From CAZDCD01 sp964503885 (GTDB lineage Bacteria; Bacteroidota; Bacteroidia; Bacteroidales; UBA10428): DNA of 64,000 bases. Below are positions 1 to 8,967 of the stretch, one piece after another; the first letter of the stretch is position 1, and each line of letters opens with the position of its first letter. The position numbers were made by a program, and so were the translations under genes. The notes below the pieces were generated by a model that was not told the origin of the DNA, did no database searches, and saw nothing but the letters and a program-made list of their open reading frames with translations. Location: the NCBI GenBank assembly GCA_964503885.1, contig CAZDCD010000003.1:124001-188000 (forward strand), given 5' to 3'.

Positions 1-322
1 GGCAATACATGCGCACCTTTGGATATCCCAACTTTATAAAACGGCGGGCAACTTTTTCAATTTCAGCTTTGGTATATCCATAGAGAACAATTTCGTGTTC
101 GGGCAGAATACCTTTAAATCGTACCATTTCTATCCAATCCATATAATCCGACCATTTCAGGGGAAGGCTTTTCGCTCCCCTGATATGGCCGTTGCGGGAT
201 TCATTCTGTAAAGCCCACCCATTATAGGCATCCACCGGACGAATATCAATAACTTTAATGCCTGGCTTACCCAGGCCTGCCGCAAGTTCTGCGGTCGTGA
301 TCTCATTCAGGTTTTGAGGCAT
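1..322 (-). CDS. Rhodanese-like sulfurtransferase domain protein (3'-truncated by window edge)
   Basis: Reading the minus strand from an ATG at 322 gives an open frame of 107 codons that runs off the left edge. It begins MPQNLNEITTAELAAGL and continues with the rhodanese-like pattern VIDIRPVDAYNG, then GHIRGAKSLPL and IVLYGYTKAE. Rhodanese domains carry sulfur on a Cys in an active-site loop. Where that Cys is expected the sequence reads LYGYTKAE, so this domain has Gly-Tyr instead and may be the inactive half of a tandem rhodanese, or a non-catalytic domain. The start lies 30 bases after the stop of the DUF427 gene, so the two are probably co-transcribed. Family is inferred from the motifs; length and catalytic status of the full protein are unknown. 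Confidence 0.7.
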   Translation of the reverse strand, partial: MPQNLNEITTAELAAGLGKPGIKVIDIRPVDAYNGWALQNESRNGHIRGAKSLPLKWSDYMDWIEMVRFKGILPEHEIVLYGYTKAEIEKVARRFIKLGYPKVRMYC

Positions 323-352
323 AATGGTTCTTTGTTAATTTTTATGATCAGA

Positions 353-646
353 TCATTCATTGACAACCTGAACGCCCTTCCAGAAGGCAATCCGGTCTTT
401 TATACTTTTTGCCTCTTCGCTGGGTTCGGGGTAATACCAGGCTGCATCTTTGTTTTGGCTCCCGTCCACCTCCAGATCATAGTATGAGGCCGTGCCCTTC
501 CAGTGACAAACGGTATGTGTATCGCTGTCTTTCAAATACTCTTTATTTACTGCATTAACCGGAAAATAACTGTTACCTTCCACGTTGACGATATCATTGC
601 TCTCGGCAATGACTTTTCCATTCCATATTGCTTTCATTTTCTTCAT
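353..646 (-). CDS. DUF427 domain protein
   Basis: This 97-residue protein matches the DUF427 family (about 90-120 residues, small beta-rich domain, function not established). Visible family features are the N-terminal AIWNGKVIAES strand, the NSYFPVNAVNKEYL segment, the HTVCHWKGTASYYDL core and the WYYPEPSEEAKSIKDRIAFWKGV end. The protein is full length for a single-domain member. It has no signal peptide or membrane segment, so it is probably cytoplasmic. It precedes the rhodanese gene by 30 bases on the same strand. The start MKKMK could also be the second Met four codons in. Confidence 0.85.
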   Translation of the reverse strand: MKKMKAIWNGKVIAESNDIVNVEGNSYFPVNAVNKEYLKDSDTHTVCHWKGTASYYDLEVDGSQNKDAAWYYPEPSEEAKSIKDRIAFWKGVQVVNE

Positions 647-1336
647 CTTTTTTGGTTATCAGTCAACTAATTTAGTCACAACCAACCCGAAATATTCCCT
701 GGTGCACATTCCAGATTTACCACAGGTGATCCTTGTTAAAATCCACACCATGATATCCGGTATCTGTGCACCGGAAACGTATGTTTATCGCTCTTGACAT
801 CAATAAATTCATGATGCCGGTTCTTATCATATACACTTTATTCACATAGGACACTTCTTGTGTTTTGTGCAAAAAGTAGTTTTTCTATAGCTAGTAATGT
901 TATTTTGACCGTTTTGTTCTCGAATATATGATTTTTTAATGTATTTTAAGAAATAAATACCCAGGTAACCCATATATTGGGATGTCTGTAGGGTAAACCG
1001 GCCTTTTCACCTATATATGCTTCTTGTATTTCTGACCCGAAGGCATTCGTGGAATAGCTATACAGGTGAAAAAACAGGCTTTATTCAATTTCCGGGTCCC
1101 GGTCAACCGGGTTATGTGTCAGGGATAATACCTAAAATCCGGATGTCCGGCCTGCTGAAGAATTGCTAAAAATGAGGCCCGTACACTACAGATCAGGGGA
1201 ACCATGAGTCCCGATTGAAGAAGAAAGATTAGCCATTATATCTTGAATATTTTGAAGAGTATTTAATATATTTACTTTGAAAATCAGCTTATTGAATTGG
1301 GGGCATAGCCAGCGGTCACTGGCAAAAAATCTGCAA
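647..1336. other. AT-rich intergenic region with two inverted repeats
   Basis: No convincing gene is present. Two structures can be seen. Nine-base arms TTTTCACCT (1004-1012) and AGGTGAAAA (1064-1072) are perfect inverted repeats 51 bases apart. A GC-rich hairpin CCCGGT-CA-ACCGGG lies at 1098-1111. They could be terminator or operator structures between the divergent DUF427 and AraC/TPR genes. A TTG-started 20-codon extension of the next gene begins at 1277. Confidence 0.4.
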
Positions 1337-3184
1337 ATGAATGAAAATCTGACTTCAATGGATGAACAATTTCTCGGGAAAGTCAACCGGATTATTGAAG
1401 ACAACCTCGACAACGAAAATTTCTCTGTTGAGGAGCTTGCAGAAAAAGCCGGGTTAAGCCGTTCCATGCTGCACAGAAAGCTCATTAAAATCGCCGGAAA
1501 ATCGGCTTCAGACCTGATTATGGAGAAGCGACTGACCCGCGCCAGGGAACTGCTGGAACATGATGTGGGCACTGCTTCGGAAATTGCTTATAAGGTTGGA
1601 TTTAACAGTGTAAGCTATTTCCACCGGGCCTTTAAAAAACGCTTCAAGGTATCACCCGGCGATATCAAAAAAAAGGTTTTTGTCAATTTTAATCAAGAAT
1701 CTGTCAACCCAACTATGAAAACAGAAATTTCAAATAAACCAAAATTCTCCAAGATAATTATATCGGTAGTATTGGTTCTGTTGGCTGCCATCATTGTTAG
1801 CGGCAGTATATACTTTTTAAGCCGAAAGAAAATACATAATGAAAAATCAATTGCCATATTGCCCTTCATTAATTTAAGTTCTTCTGAAGAAAACCAGTAT
1901 TTTGCCGATGGTATAGTGGAGGACCTGCTTACGCGTTTGTCTAAAATCGAGAACTTAAAAGTCATCTCCCGTACATCGTCTGAAATGTTCCGGAATAAGG
2001 GAGATAAAACCGTTCCTGAAATTGCCGGAATACTGGGAGTAAAATACGTTCTGGAAGGAAGTGTACAAAGAGAATCTGAAAATGTTCGGATTAGCATTCA
2101 GTTAATTGATGCTCCCAACGATAATCACGTTCTTTCAGAGCAATATGACAGGAAGCTTAGTGAGGTATTTAAATTACAGGGGGAAATTGCCAGTGCGATT
2201 GTTGATAAACTGTCTCTAATCTTAACTGACCAACAATTGAGCGATATAATGGAAAGCCAAACCAATAATATGGAGGCTTTAAATTATTATCAAATAGGGA
2301 AATACCATCAATGCAGATGTACCAAAGAAGAATCTTTAGCCAGTATCGATTACTACAACAAAGCCATTCAGGCAGACAGCAATTATGCCCTGGCTTATGC
2401 CGGGATGGCTGAAGCATATCGTGCTATGTACTCGGATGGATTTGTAGCAAAAGAGAAAAAATTTAGAGATACTGCTTTTATATTAGCTCAAAAAGCCCTT
2501 GATATTGATAAGAATATAGCTGAAGCACATACCGTATTAGCAACCATTTATTACATGATTGATTTTGATATGGAAGGTGCAGAAGAAGAGTTCCAAAAAG
2601 CAATCAAGATAAATTCAAATAATTCCCTGACCTATAAAGAATATGCCAAGTTTTTAAGTATAATAGACAGACCTGAAGAAGCCAGGGAATATATGAACAA
2701 AGCCTTATCCATTGATCCATTTTCTTTTTCAATAAGGATTAACAGTGTTATAATGTATCGTACGGAAGGAGAATATAAAAAAGCATTGGAAGAAAACCGT
2801 CTTTGTCTTGAAATTGTGAAGGATCATCCATATTCGATAGTTAATAATATTTTTATTAATTTACAATTGGGAAATGAAAAAGAAGCCCTAGAAGGTTTTA
2901 AAAAATGGGGAGTGGCTTCCAAAGCACAGGTTGATAGCGCATACAGGTTGACAGGTTTAAAAGGTCTGTTAAGATTAGAAGCAACAACAGCGAAACTATG
3001 GTATGATAGAGCCAATTTCTATGCTTTTCTGGGTGAAAAAGAAAAAGCAATTGAAAATCTCGAAATAGCCTTTGAGAGAAATGAACTAACACCATGGATG
3101 CTATATCAGACAGAATTAAGAAATATGAAATCAGACCCACGTTTTAAGGTTATAAAAAAGAAATTGGGTCTGGAGAAATATTAA
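1337..3184 (+). CDS. Membrane-anchored AraC-family HTH / TolB-like / TPR regulator
   Basis: The predicted protein has 615 residues. The first ~105 residues are an AraC-type DNA-binding domain with two helix-turn-helix units (VEELAEKAGLSRSMLHRKL and ASEIAYKVGFNSVSYFHRAFKKRF). One hydrophobic segment (IIISVVLVLLAAIIVSGSI) follows. After it comes a TolB/FlgO-like domain starting SIAILPFINLSS and containing YFADGIVEDLL and YVLEGSV, a layout seen in Bacteroidota and adenylate-cyclase-like regulators. The C-terminal half is TPR-like (LAYAGMAEAYRAM, LATIYYM and others). The regulator probably sits in the inner membrane with DNA-binding and sensing halves on opposite sides (inference). The ATG at 1337 is preferred. 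A TTG at 1277 would add 20 residues outside the HTH fold. The two-component pair follows 130 bases later. Confidence 0.85.
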   Translation: MNENLTSMDEQFLGKVNRIIEDNLDNENFSVEELAEKAGLSRSMLHRKLIKIAGKSASDLIMEKRLTRARELLEHDVGTASEIAYKVGFNSVSYFHRAFKKRFKVSPGDIKKKVFVNFNQESVNPTMKTEISNKPKFSKIIISVVLVLLAAIIVSGSIYFLSRKKIHNEKSIAILPFINLSSSEENQYFADGIVEDLLTRLSKIENLKVISRTSSEMFRNKGDKTVPEIAGILGVKYVLEGSVQRESENVRISIQLIDAPNDNHVLSEQYDRKLSEVFKLQGEIASAIVDKLSLILTDQQLSDIMESQTNNMEALNYYQIGKYHQCRCTKEESLASIDYYNKAIQADSNYALAYAGMAEAYRAMYSDGFVAKEKKFRDTAFILAQKALDIDKNIAEAHTVLATIYYMIDFDMEGAEEEFQKAIKINSNNSLTYKEYAKFLSIIDRPEEAREYMNKALSIDPFSFSIRINSVIMYRTEGEYKKALEENRLCLEIVKDHPYSIVNNIFINLQLGNEKEALEGFKKWGVASKAQVDSAYRLTGLKGLLRLEATTAKLWYDRANFYAFLGEKEKAIENLEIAFERNELTPWMLYQTELRNMKSDPRFKVIKKKLGLEKY

Positions 3185-3215
3185 ACTCTTTAAATAATCT
3201 TCTTTACATATAATC

Positions 3216-3248
3216 TTTAGAGATTAAAAGATATTTGATTTATATTTG
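3216..3248 (+). promoter_or_regulatory. Candidate Bacteroidota promoter for the two-component pair
   Basis: TATATTTG at 3241-3248 fits the Bacteroidota -7 consensus TAnnTTTG. TTTA at 3216-3219, 21 bases before it, is a weak -33 element. The kinase ATG is 67 bases downstream. The region is very AT-rich, so chance matches are possible. Confidence 0.35.
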
Positions 3249-3314
3249 AATTATATCAATTCATAAGTTCCTGAATGGAATTCATTTATAACAGTTTGCC
3301 TGTATTGCTTAAAC

Positions 3315-4475
3315 ATGTCAACCCTCCAATATAACCGGCAAAAACTCCACTATAAGTGGGCTCTGATATTATGTATCATAGCTTTAATAGGTTATACCTT
3401 CTATTTTGAACAGGAAAGGTACAGAGAGGGTGTCAATATTATTAAGAATAATATTCCGTTATTAATCAGGTTCATACTCATTGTCTGTTTTTCGGTCATA
3501 TTTCTTTTCATTTCCAGAATTCCTATTAAAATTTTCAATTTACTGGGCTTTTTTATTCTGCTTCCGCTTGGATGGCTGATTTCAATTATTTCATACCTGA
3601 CCATTGGATATGAAGGGATTACAGTTACAGGGTATATTTTTTTAATAATGGCTTCGGCAGTGGTATTTGATTTTACAGTTAAAAAATTTTTCTTAGCCCT
3701 GATACTAATCTTATCATTTCATTTCATTCTTCTGTCTTTTTATCCGGTTAAGCAGCCGGATGGTTTGACTAATCACATTTTTCTTTTAAGCTTATCAGCA
3801 ACACTGGCTCTTACCATGAACCACCTTGTGAACCTGATAAAGAAAAATGAATCAAAAGTACTGGAAGAACGAGAAATCCTGTTGAAGGAAATTCACCATC
3901 GGGTAAAAAATAATTTACAAATAATTAGTAGCTTACTTGATTTGCAATCAGATTCCATCCGTGATGAAAAAACAAAACTGGCTGTAAAAGAAGGACAGGG
4001 CCGCGTGAAATCCATGGCACTAATTCATCAATTGCTGTATCAAACCGAAAATATTTCTTCAATTGATTTTCCAAAATATCTTAAACAGTTGATGAACTTT
4101 CTCCACGATACCTATTTTAAGCCTGAAAGAAATATTCGCTTTTTTATCCACGCAAATGATATCCATTTGGATATAGATACCGCAATTTCGTTGGGATTAA
4201 TTACTAATGAATTAGTAACCAATGCATTAAAACATGCTTTTCAGAATCGTAATGAAGGAATTATCAGAATTTCAATGGAAAATCTGGCCTCAGGAAAAAT
4301 ATGTTACAAAATATCCGACGATGGTACTGGTTTACCGGAAAACTTTGATCTTGAAAAATCTGAAAGTCTGGGCCTTAGATTAGTTAAATTGCTTTCGCGG
4401 CAAATGAATGCTATGTTGAAATATTTTGTTGATTCAGGTACTGAATTTCAATTGATTTTCACAGAAAATCGATAA
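3315..4475 (+). CDS. Membrane sensor histidine kinase, HisKA_2 type
   Basis: The protein has 386 residues. The first ~170 contain about six hydrophobic segments (for example WALILCIIALIGYTFYF, LLIRFILIVCFSVIFLFIS and FFLALILILSFHFILLSF), so the sensor part is an integral membrane domain with little periplasmic material. The kinase core begins with the HisKA_2 phospho-acceptor motif LLKEIHHRVKNNLQIISSLL near residue 195. An HATPase_c domain follows, with N-box LGLITNELVTNALKHAF and G-box DDGTGLPE. HisKA_2 kinases usually signal to nearby response regulators, and the LytTR regulator starts 48 bases downstream. The ligand cannot be read from the sequence. Confidence 0.88.
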   Translation: MSTLQYNRQKLHYKWALILCIIALIGYTFYFEQERYREGVNIIKNNIPLLIRFILIVCFSVIFLFISRIPIKIFNLLGFFILLPLGWLISIISYLTIGYEGITVTGYIFLIMASAVVFDFTVKKFFLALILILSFHFILLSFYPVKQPDGLTNHIFLLSLSATLALTMNHLVNLIKKNESKVLEEREILLKEIHHRVKNNLQIISSLLDLQSDSIRDEKTKLAVKEGQGRVKSMALIHQLLYQTENISSIDFPKYLKQLMNFLHDTYFKPERNIRFFIHANDIHLDIDTAISLGLITNELVTNALKHAFQNRNEGIIRISMENLASGKICYKISDDGTGLPENFDLEKSESLGLRLVKLLSRQMNAMLKYFVDSGTEFQLIFTENR

Positions 4476-4523
4476 ATTTGTAAGGCTATTAAATTGACAG
4501 CTAAATAATTAATTTAGAAGTTA

Positions 4524-5258
4524 ATGAGCAAGATCAGAATTCTGATCATCGAAGATGAGCTGATTATCGCTGAGAATATGAAGAAAATGCTTCATGAGCT
4601 TGGATATGAAGTTACCGGAACTGCCTGCGATAAAAATGAGGCAATTCAACTGTTAAATAAAAAAATACCCGATATTGCCCTTGTTGATATTAAACTTCGT
4701 CATGGCGATGACGGTATCGAACTAGCCAACTCAATTAAAGAAGAACATAACATACCTATTGTATTTATATCCTCTTTTTCAGATAAGGAGACCATTGAAC
4801 GTGCAAAATTTATTAAACCCGGAGGTTACATAGTCAAACCATTTGAAAAAAAAGATTTATATACTTCTATTGAAATTGCCCTGTTTAATTATTCAGAAGA
4901 CGATACTTACAGGGAAGAAACTGAAAATCAGGGGACAGTCATCAAAGACAGTATTTTTATCCGGAAAGATTATATGCTTGTTAAAATTAAATTTGATGAG
5001 CTTCGATGGATAAAATCCGATGGCAATTACCTTGAATTGTATTGCCTGGAAAACAAACACCTGATACGTTCATCAATTAAAGAATTCATTAAGAAACTTC
5101 CGGATTCCTTGTTTATGCAAATTCATAAATCTTACTGCATAAATATAAACCATATTTATAAAATCGATCATTCTTCCGTCTGGATTAATAATACCAGACT
5201 CCCTATTGGACGTTCATATATTGAGTATATCAAGTCTACGCTTAATATTGAGATATAA
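4524..5258 (+). CDS. LytTR-family response regulator
   Basis: The protein has 244 residues. Residues ~4-120 form a receiver domain with acidic pocket IIEDE, phospho-acceptor Asp in ALVDIKLRHGDDGIELA, and the conserved Lys in GGYIVKPFEKKDL. Residues ~140-240 form a LytTR DNA-binding domain (ELRWIKSDGNYLEL, LIRSSIKEFIKKL, FMQIHKSYCINI, LPIGRSYIEYI). It is almost certainly the partner of the HisKA_2 kinase immediately upstream. It would bind DNA as a dimer on short direct repeats. The secreted FISUMP/GH16 cluster lies downstream and is a possible target, but this rests only on proximity. Confidence 0.92.
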   Translation: MSKIRILIIEDELIIAENMKKMLHELGYEVTGTACDKNEAIQLLNKKIPDIALVDIKLRHGDDGIELANSIKEEHNIPIVFISSFSDKETIERAKFIKPGGYIVKPFEKKDLYTSIEIALFNYSEDDTYREETENQGTVIKDSIFIRKDYMLVKIKFDELRWIKSDGNYLELYCLENKHLIRSSIKEFIKKLPDSLFMQIHKSYCININHIYKIDHSSVWINNTRLPIGRSYIEYIKSTLNIEI

Positions 5259-5750
5259 GCTCCATATAACAAACTACTCTTCTATTTTTTATTCCTATCA
5301 TAAATTTATATCACAAAAATCCTGCAATACGTAACAACACCCTGTTGTTTATCACAAATTGTTGAATCCAGGCTAATTCATATTGTAACTTAACTCCATG
5401 TTAATCAAAGAAAATTATTTGAATTTCAATACTAATTGGTTGAAGAAATTAATGTTTAACTGGAGAAGCTGCCTGATTGAAGGTTAAAGTAAATAATTGT
5501 AAAATTTAAAAGAACAGATTCCCGAACAAAAGTTATACTCAAAAATGATCCTTTATAAAACAGTAGTTCAACATCAGTTCATTCTGTGCAACCAGAGTGA
5601 AATTTTGCAACGTCAGTGCAATGAATCAGATAAAAGATTGCAACAAGAGTTCTAAGCAACAGGCATTTTGATATGGTAATTTTGTATTAAGTCTTTTTTA
5701 TTCAGGGGAATCCTCCTGATTCCTTATGTTTAACCTTAATAACTCCAATT
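5259..5750. other. AT-rich intergenic region upstream of the FISUMP gene
   Basis: About 490 bases with no open frame of note. The stretch 5580-5655 carries several loosely repeated TGCAAC/TTGCAA words (for example GTGCAACC, TTTTGCAACG and TTGCAACAAG), which could be a regulator site series or simple drift. A promoter-like box is listed separately. Confidence 0.3.
5677..5684 (+). promoter_or_regulatory. Candidate -7 box for the first FISUMP gene
   Basis: TAATTTTG fits the Bacteroidota TAnnTTTG consensus. It lies 67 bases before the ATG at 5751. No good TTTG -33 element is found 19-21 bases upstream, so this is a weak call. Confidence 0.3.
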
Positions 5751-7049
5751 ATGAAATCAATTATAATTTTAGGTCTGGTACTTTCTGTTACAGCAGAATC
5801 TTATTCACAGGACTACCTGATGAATTTTTCAGGGAAAGGCGCAAGTACTGGCATTGATAGTATTTTGGTAGAAAATATTACGCAGGATAAAAGTCTTGTA
5901 TTATACGGCGGGGATCAGTTAAGATTAAAAGCAGTAGTTACCAATATTAATATTAGAAGTGATGCCAAAAAAAGGACATTATGGATTTATCCAAATCCGG
6001 TAAAAGAATTCTGCTCAATAGAATTTGATGCAGTGACAAATGGAAATGCGACCATTGAGATAACTGATCTTTCAGGTAGGTTAATAGCTCATAAGGAAAA
6101 TTACCTGACAAACGGAAGGCAAACATTCCATATAAACGGATTAGGTAGTGGAGTATTTTACATTGTCGTGAAAACCAATAACAATTTTTATACGGGTAAA
6201 ATAATTGGAGAGTCGAATAGTAATGGAAATATACAAATCCGGTATGGTAGTAATTCGGGCATTGTAGCAAGTGAAAGCATTAAGAATCCAAAGAGTACAT
6301 ATGCTGAAGTTATTATGCAATATGAAACGGGAGACAGGTTAAAGCTGACTGCAGTATCGGGAATTTATTCTACTGTTGTCACAGATATTCCTACAGACAA
6401 CAAAATAATTGAATTTACTTTTATCAATTGCACTGACGGTGATAATAATAATTATCCCGTTATCGGCATTGGCACACAGACATGGATGGCAGAAAACCTG
6501 AAGACAACCAAATACAACGATAATACTGCCATTCCAATTGTAAGCGATAATGCAGCATGGGCTGGTTTAAGCACTCCGGCTTATTGTTGGCATAACAACG
6601 ATGAGGCAACAAATAAAAATATATACGGCGCTTTATATAACTGGTATTCCGTTAGCGCTACTACCAACGGTGATAAAAATGTCTGTCCAACCGGCTGGCA
6701 CGTACCTTCCGATGAAGAATGGACAATACTAACTGATTATGTGGGAGGAGAAAGTGTTGCCGGTGGTAAACTTAAAGAAAACGGTACAATCCATTGGGAT
6801 AGTCCCAACACAGCCGCATCCAACTCAAGTGGTTATACAGCCCTTCCGGCTGGTTATCGCTATTATGCGGATGGAAGTTTCGACGGGGTCGGTTACGGCG
6901 TTAACAAATGTGGTTACTGGTGGTCTTCTACTGAGGGATCAGCAACAGGTGCCTGGGCCCGGGGCATGTTCTACGATTACAGTAGTGTATACAGATCTAT
7001 TAGTCAAAGCAAGAACGGTGCATTTTCTGTGCGATGCTTGCAAGACTAA
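5751..7049 (+). CDS. Secreted FISUMP (Fib_succ_major) protein with an internal T9SS-like domain
   Basis: The protein has 432 residues. It begins with a signal peptide (MKSIIILGLVLSVTAESYSQ). A region resembling a T9SS type A sorting domain lies at about residues 75-148 (LWIYPNPVKEF, ITDLSGRLI, GSGVFYIVV). This is unusual, because such domains normally end the protein. The C-terminal ~195 residues are a Fibrobacter succinogenes major paralogous domain: IGTQTWMAENLKTTKYND, YGALYNWYSV, CPTGWHVPSDEEW, AGYRYY, WWSSTE, and SVRCLQD at the end. FISUMP domains are common on secreted or surface proteins of Bacteroidota, with no settled biochemical role. A second FISUMP gene lies 590 bases downstream. 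Confidence 0.85.
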   Translation: MKSIIILGLVLSVTAESYSQDYLMNFSGKGASTGIDSILVENITQDKSLVLYGGDQLRLKAVVTNINIRSDAKKRTLWIYPNPVKEFCSIEFDAVTNGNATIEITDLSGRLIAHKENYLTNGRQTFHINGLGSGVFYIVVKTNNNFYTGKIIGESNSNGNIQIRYGSNSGIVASESIKNPKSTYAEVIMQYETGDRLKLTAVSGIYSTVVTDIPTDNKIIEFTFINCTDGDNNNYPVIGIGTQTWMAENLKTTKYNDNTAIPIVSDNAAWAGLSTPAYCWHNNDEATNKNIYGALYNWYSVSATTNGDKNVCPTGWHVPSDEEWTILTDYVGGESVAGGKLKENGTIHWDSPNTAASNSSGYTALPAGYRYYADGSFDGVGYGVNKCGYWWSSTEGSATGAWARGMFYDYSSVYRSISQSKNGAFSVRCLQD

Positions 7050-7138
7050 AACTATTTAACCATTACATAGCCATATCACCACGTTTCGCTCGTGATATCG
7101 TTAAAAATTCATACTGAAAAACCTTAATAATCCATACT

Positions 7139-7624
7139 CTGAAAAAATTAAATACACTTTTATTATTTCTTTTAGTTGCATCCTCTATGTATTCGCAAAC
7201 TACTTCACCTGATGTAATCATTACTTCAGGTGAAGTAATTGAAAGCGAGGATGGCAGCATTAGCTGGACCATCGGCGAAAACCTTATCGAAACAGTTGGT
7301 GAGGCTGATCTTAGCCTGCTTCAGGGTTTCCAGGAAGTGGAAGACATGCCCGTGGCCATTGAAGAAACCAAGCAGGTAGAAAACCTGGTTCTGGTATACC
7401 CAACAGAAACCGAAAGCATTGTAAATGTGGTTTTCAAAGAGGAACTGGAAATGAATTTCAGTGGTTACCTGCTTGATATTTCCGGGAAACGATGTGCCGA
7501 TTATGAGTTTGATCTAAAGCACAATCAGATAGACCTGAGTGAATATTCACACGGTATGTATCTGCTCAACATTACCAATGAAGAAGGTCAGCTTATTCAG
7601 GAATTTAAATTATTCAGACGCTAG
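7139..7624 (+). CDS. Small secreted T9SS type A sorting-domain protein (non-ATG start)
   Basis: An ATG-started frame from 7187 would lack a leader. The 16 codons before it read LKKLNTLLLFLLVASS, a clear signal peptide, and begin with CTG at 7139 just after an in-frame stop at 7115. The natural start is therefore probably CTG 7139, or an ATG lost by mutation or sequencing error. The mature part (about 145 residues) has a short N-terminal beta repeat (SPDVIITSGEVIE, ISWTIGENLIETV, LLQGFQEVE) of a kind common in Bacteroidota proteins. A T9SS sorting domain follows (VLVYPTETESIVNV, GYLLDISGKR, HGMYLLNITNEEG, FKLFRR). It is probably exported and surface-anchored or released. It lies between two FISUMP genes. 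Confidence 0.75.
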   Translation: MKKLNTLLLFLLVASSMYSQTTSPDVIITSGEVIESEDGSISWTIGENLIETVGEADLSLLQGFQEVEDMPVAIEETKQVENLVLVYPTETESIVNVVFKEELEMNFSGYLLDISGKRCADYEFDLKHNQIDLSEYSHGMYLLNITNEEGQLIQEFKLFRR

Positions 7625-7635
7625 ATTTTACAACT

Positions 7636-8877
7636 ATGAAAAGAATATATACCATTTTGACATTGCTGGTTTTTGCTGCTGGTTCATTACTGGCCCAACC
7701 CCCACAGGCCATAAAATACAAGGCCATTGCCCGCGATAATCGCGGACATCTGCTGGTGAACCAATTTGTCGATATTAGGATCAGTATTCTGCAGGGTTCC
7801 GAAACAGGAATCCCTGTTTATAGTGAGGAGCACTCTTTACGTACCACTCTTTTTGGTGTGATGGAGCTGGAGATCGGTCGTGGTGATGCGCCTACTGGCG
7901 ATTTTGCAAGCATTGACTGGGGTACCGACGATTTCTTTATTAAAATAGAGATGGACCCCCAGGGAAGAGGCCATTGCACCATTGTTGGTACAGCACAGCT
8001 GCTTTCGGTGCCCTATGCCCTTTATGCAGGAAGTGCAAAGCATGCAGAAAATGCTGATACCGACGCTGATCCAACAAACGAAATCCAGCGTTTATCAGTT
8101 TCACCAAAGGGTGATACATTGAGATTAAGTGAAAGCAATTGGGTGATTGTACCCGGAATCAGCGAGGTAAATTATCCGGACACGGATATCGATGATGATG
8201 GTATTCCTGATGACAATGATAATTGCCCTACGGTACCAAATCCCGATCAGGCAGACTCGGACGGCGACGGGATTGGAGATGTATGCGATGTATCCATTCC
8301 CGGAGAGCCTGTTGAAGATATTGATGGCAATGATTACAATACTGTTACCATCGGTATGCAAACCTGGATGGCCCAAAACCTCAGGACTACAAAATACAAT
8401 GACGGAACACCTATTGCTTTAATAACAGATAATACTGCATGGATTGAATTAACCTCGCCTGCTTATTGCTGGTACAATAATGATTCTGTTACCAATTCAA
8501 ATCATTATGGGGCTTTGTACAATTGGTATACAGTAAGCACAGGCAATCTGTGTCCGGCAGGCTGGCATGTACCCGATGATTCAGAATGGACGACTTTAAT
8601 TGATTATCTGGACGGGAATGATTTAGCAGGTCTTAAACTCAAAGCACCTGATTTCGGTGGCAACAACCAAAGTGGATTTTTTGCCCTGCCCGGTGGGTCC
8701 CGGTATTATGGTAATGGCAGTTTCTACAGTGTGGACCTGAGCGGTCTTTGGTGGTCTTCATCTGAGTATTCTTCATCAGATGCCTGGTACCGCAGCATGG
8801 TCTTTAATAGTAGCTCCGTTAACCGTAACTATGACAATAAGAATTTTGGTATTTCTATGCGTTGTATAAAGGATTAA
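7636..8877 (+). CDS. Secreted FISUMP protein with thrombospondin type 3 repeats
   Basis: The protein has 413 residues. It starts with a signal peptide (MKRIYTILTLLVFAAGSLLA). A domain common in Bacteroidota surface proteins follows (AIKYKAIARDNRG, ISILQGSETG, SVPYALYAGSAKHAENAD). Next is an acidic calcium-binding TSP3 region at about residues 178-218 (DTDIDDDGIPDDNDNCP, DSDGDGIGDVCD). The C-terminal ~185 residues are a FISUMP domain (IGMQTWMAQNLRTTKYNDG, YGALYNWYTV, CPAGWHVPDDSEW, LWWSSSEYSS, SMRCIKD). No C-terminal T9SS domain is present. The ATG lies 11 bases after the previous stop, so co-transcription with the T9SS protein is likely. Confidence 0.87.
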   Translation: MKRIYTILTLLVFAAGSLLAQPPQAIKYKAIARDNRGHLLVNQFVDIRISILQGSETGIPVYSEEHSLRTTLFGVMELEIGRGDAPTGDFASIDWGTDDFFIKIEMDPQGRGHCTIVGTAQLLSVPYALYAGSAKHAENADTDADPTNEIQRLSVSPKGDTLRLSESNWVIVPGISEVNYPDTDIDDDGIPDDNDNCPTVPNPDQADSDGDGIGDVCDVSIPGEPVEDIDGNDYNTVTIGMQTWMAQNLRTTKYNDGTPIALITDNTAWIELTSPAYCWYNNDSVTNSNHYGALYNWYTVSTGNLCPAGWHVPDDSEWTTLIDYLDGNDLAGLKLKAPDFGGNNQSGFFALPGGSRYYGNGSFYSVDLSGLWWSSSEYSSSDAWYRSMVFNSSSVNRNYDNKNFGISMRCIKD

Positions 8878-8967
8878 TTAACCAAGTACAGCACAGGACT
8901 CTAAGAACTATCCGGTTGGCGCGGATCTCCTGATCCTTACCGACACTAAAAGCCAGGAGGTTTTCGA

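Noticed and set aside
585..797. 70-codon plus-strand frame overlapping the DUF427 gene
   Set aside because: Its start lies inside the antisense of a well-supported gene and its hydrophobic stretch is the complement of that coding sequence.
6739..7059. 106-codon frame inside the first FISUMP gene
   Set aside because: Out-of-frame shadow of the FISUMP domain; low-complexity Val/Thr content and no motif.
8125..8376. Ile/Val-rich antisense frame
   Set aside because: It is the reverse complement of the acidic TSP3 repeat (GAT codons read as ATC), not a membrane protein.
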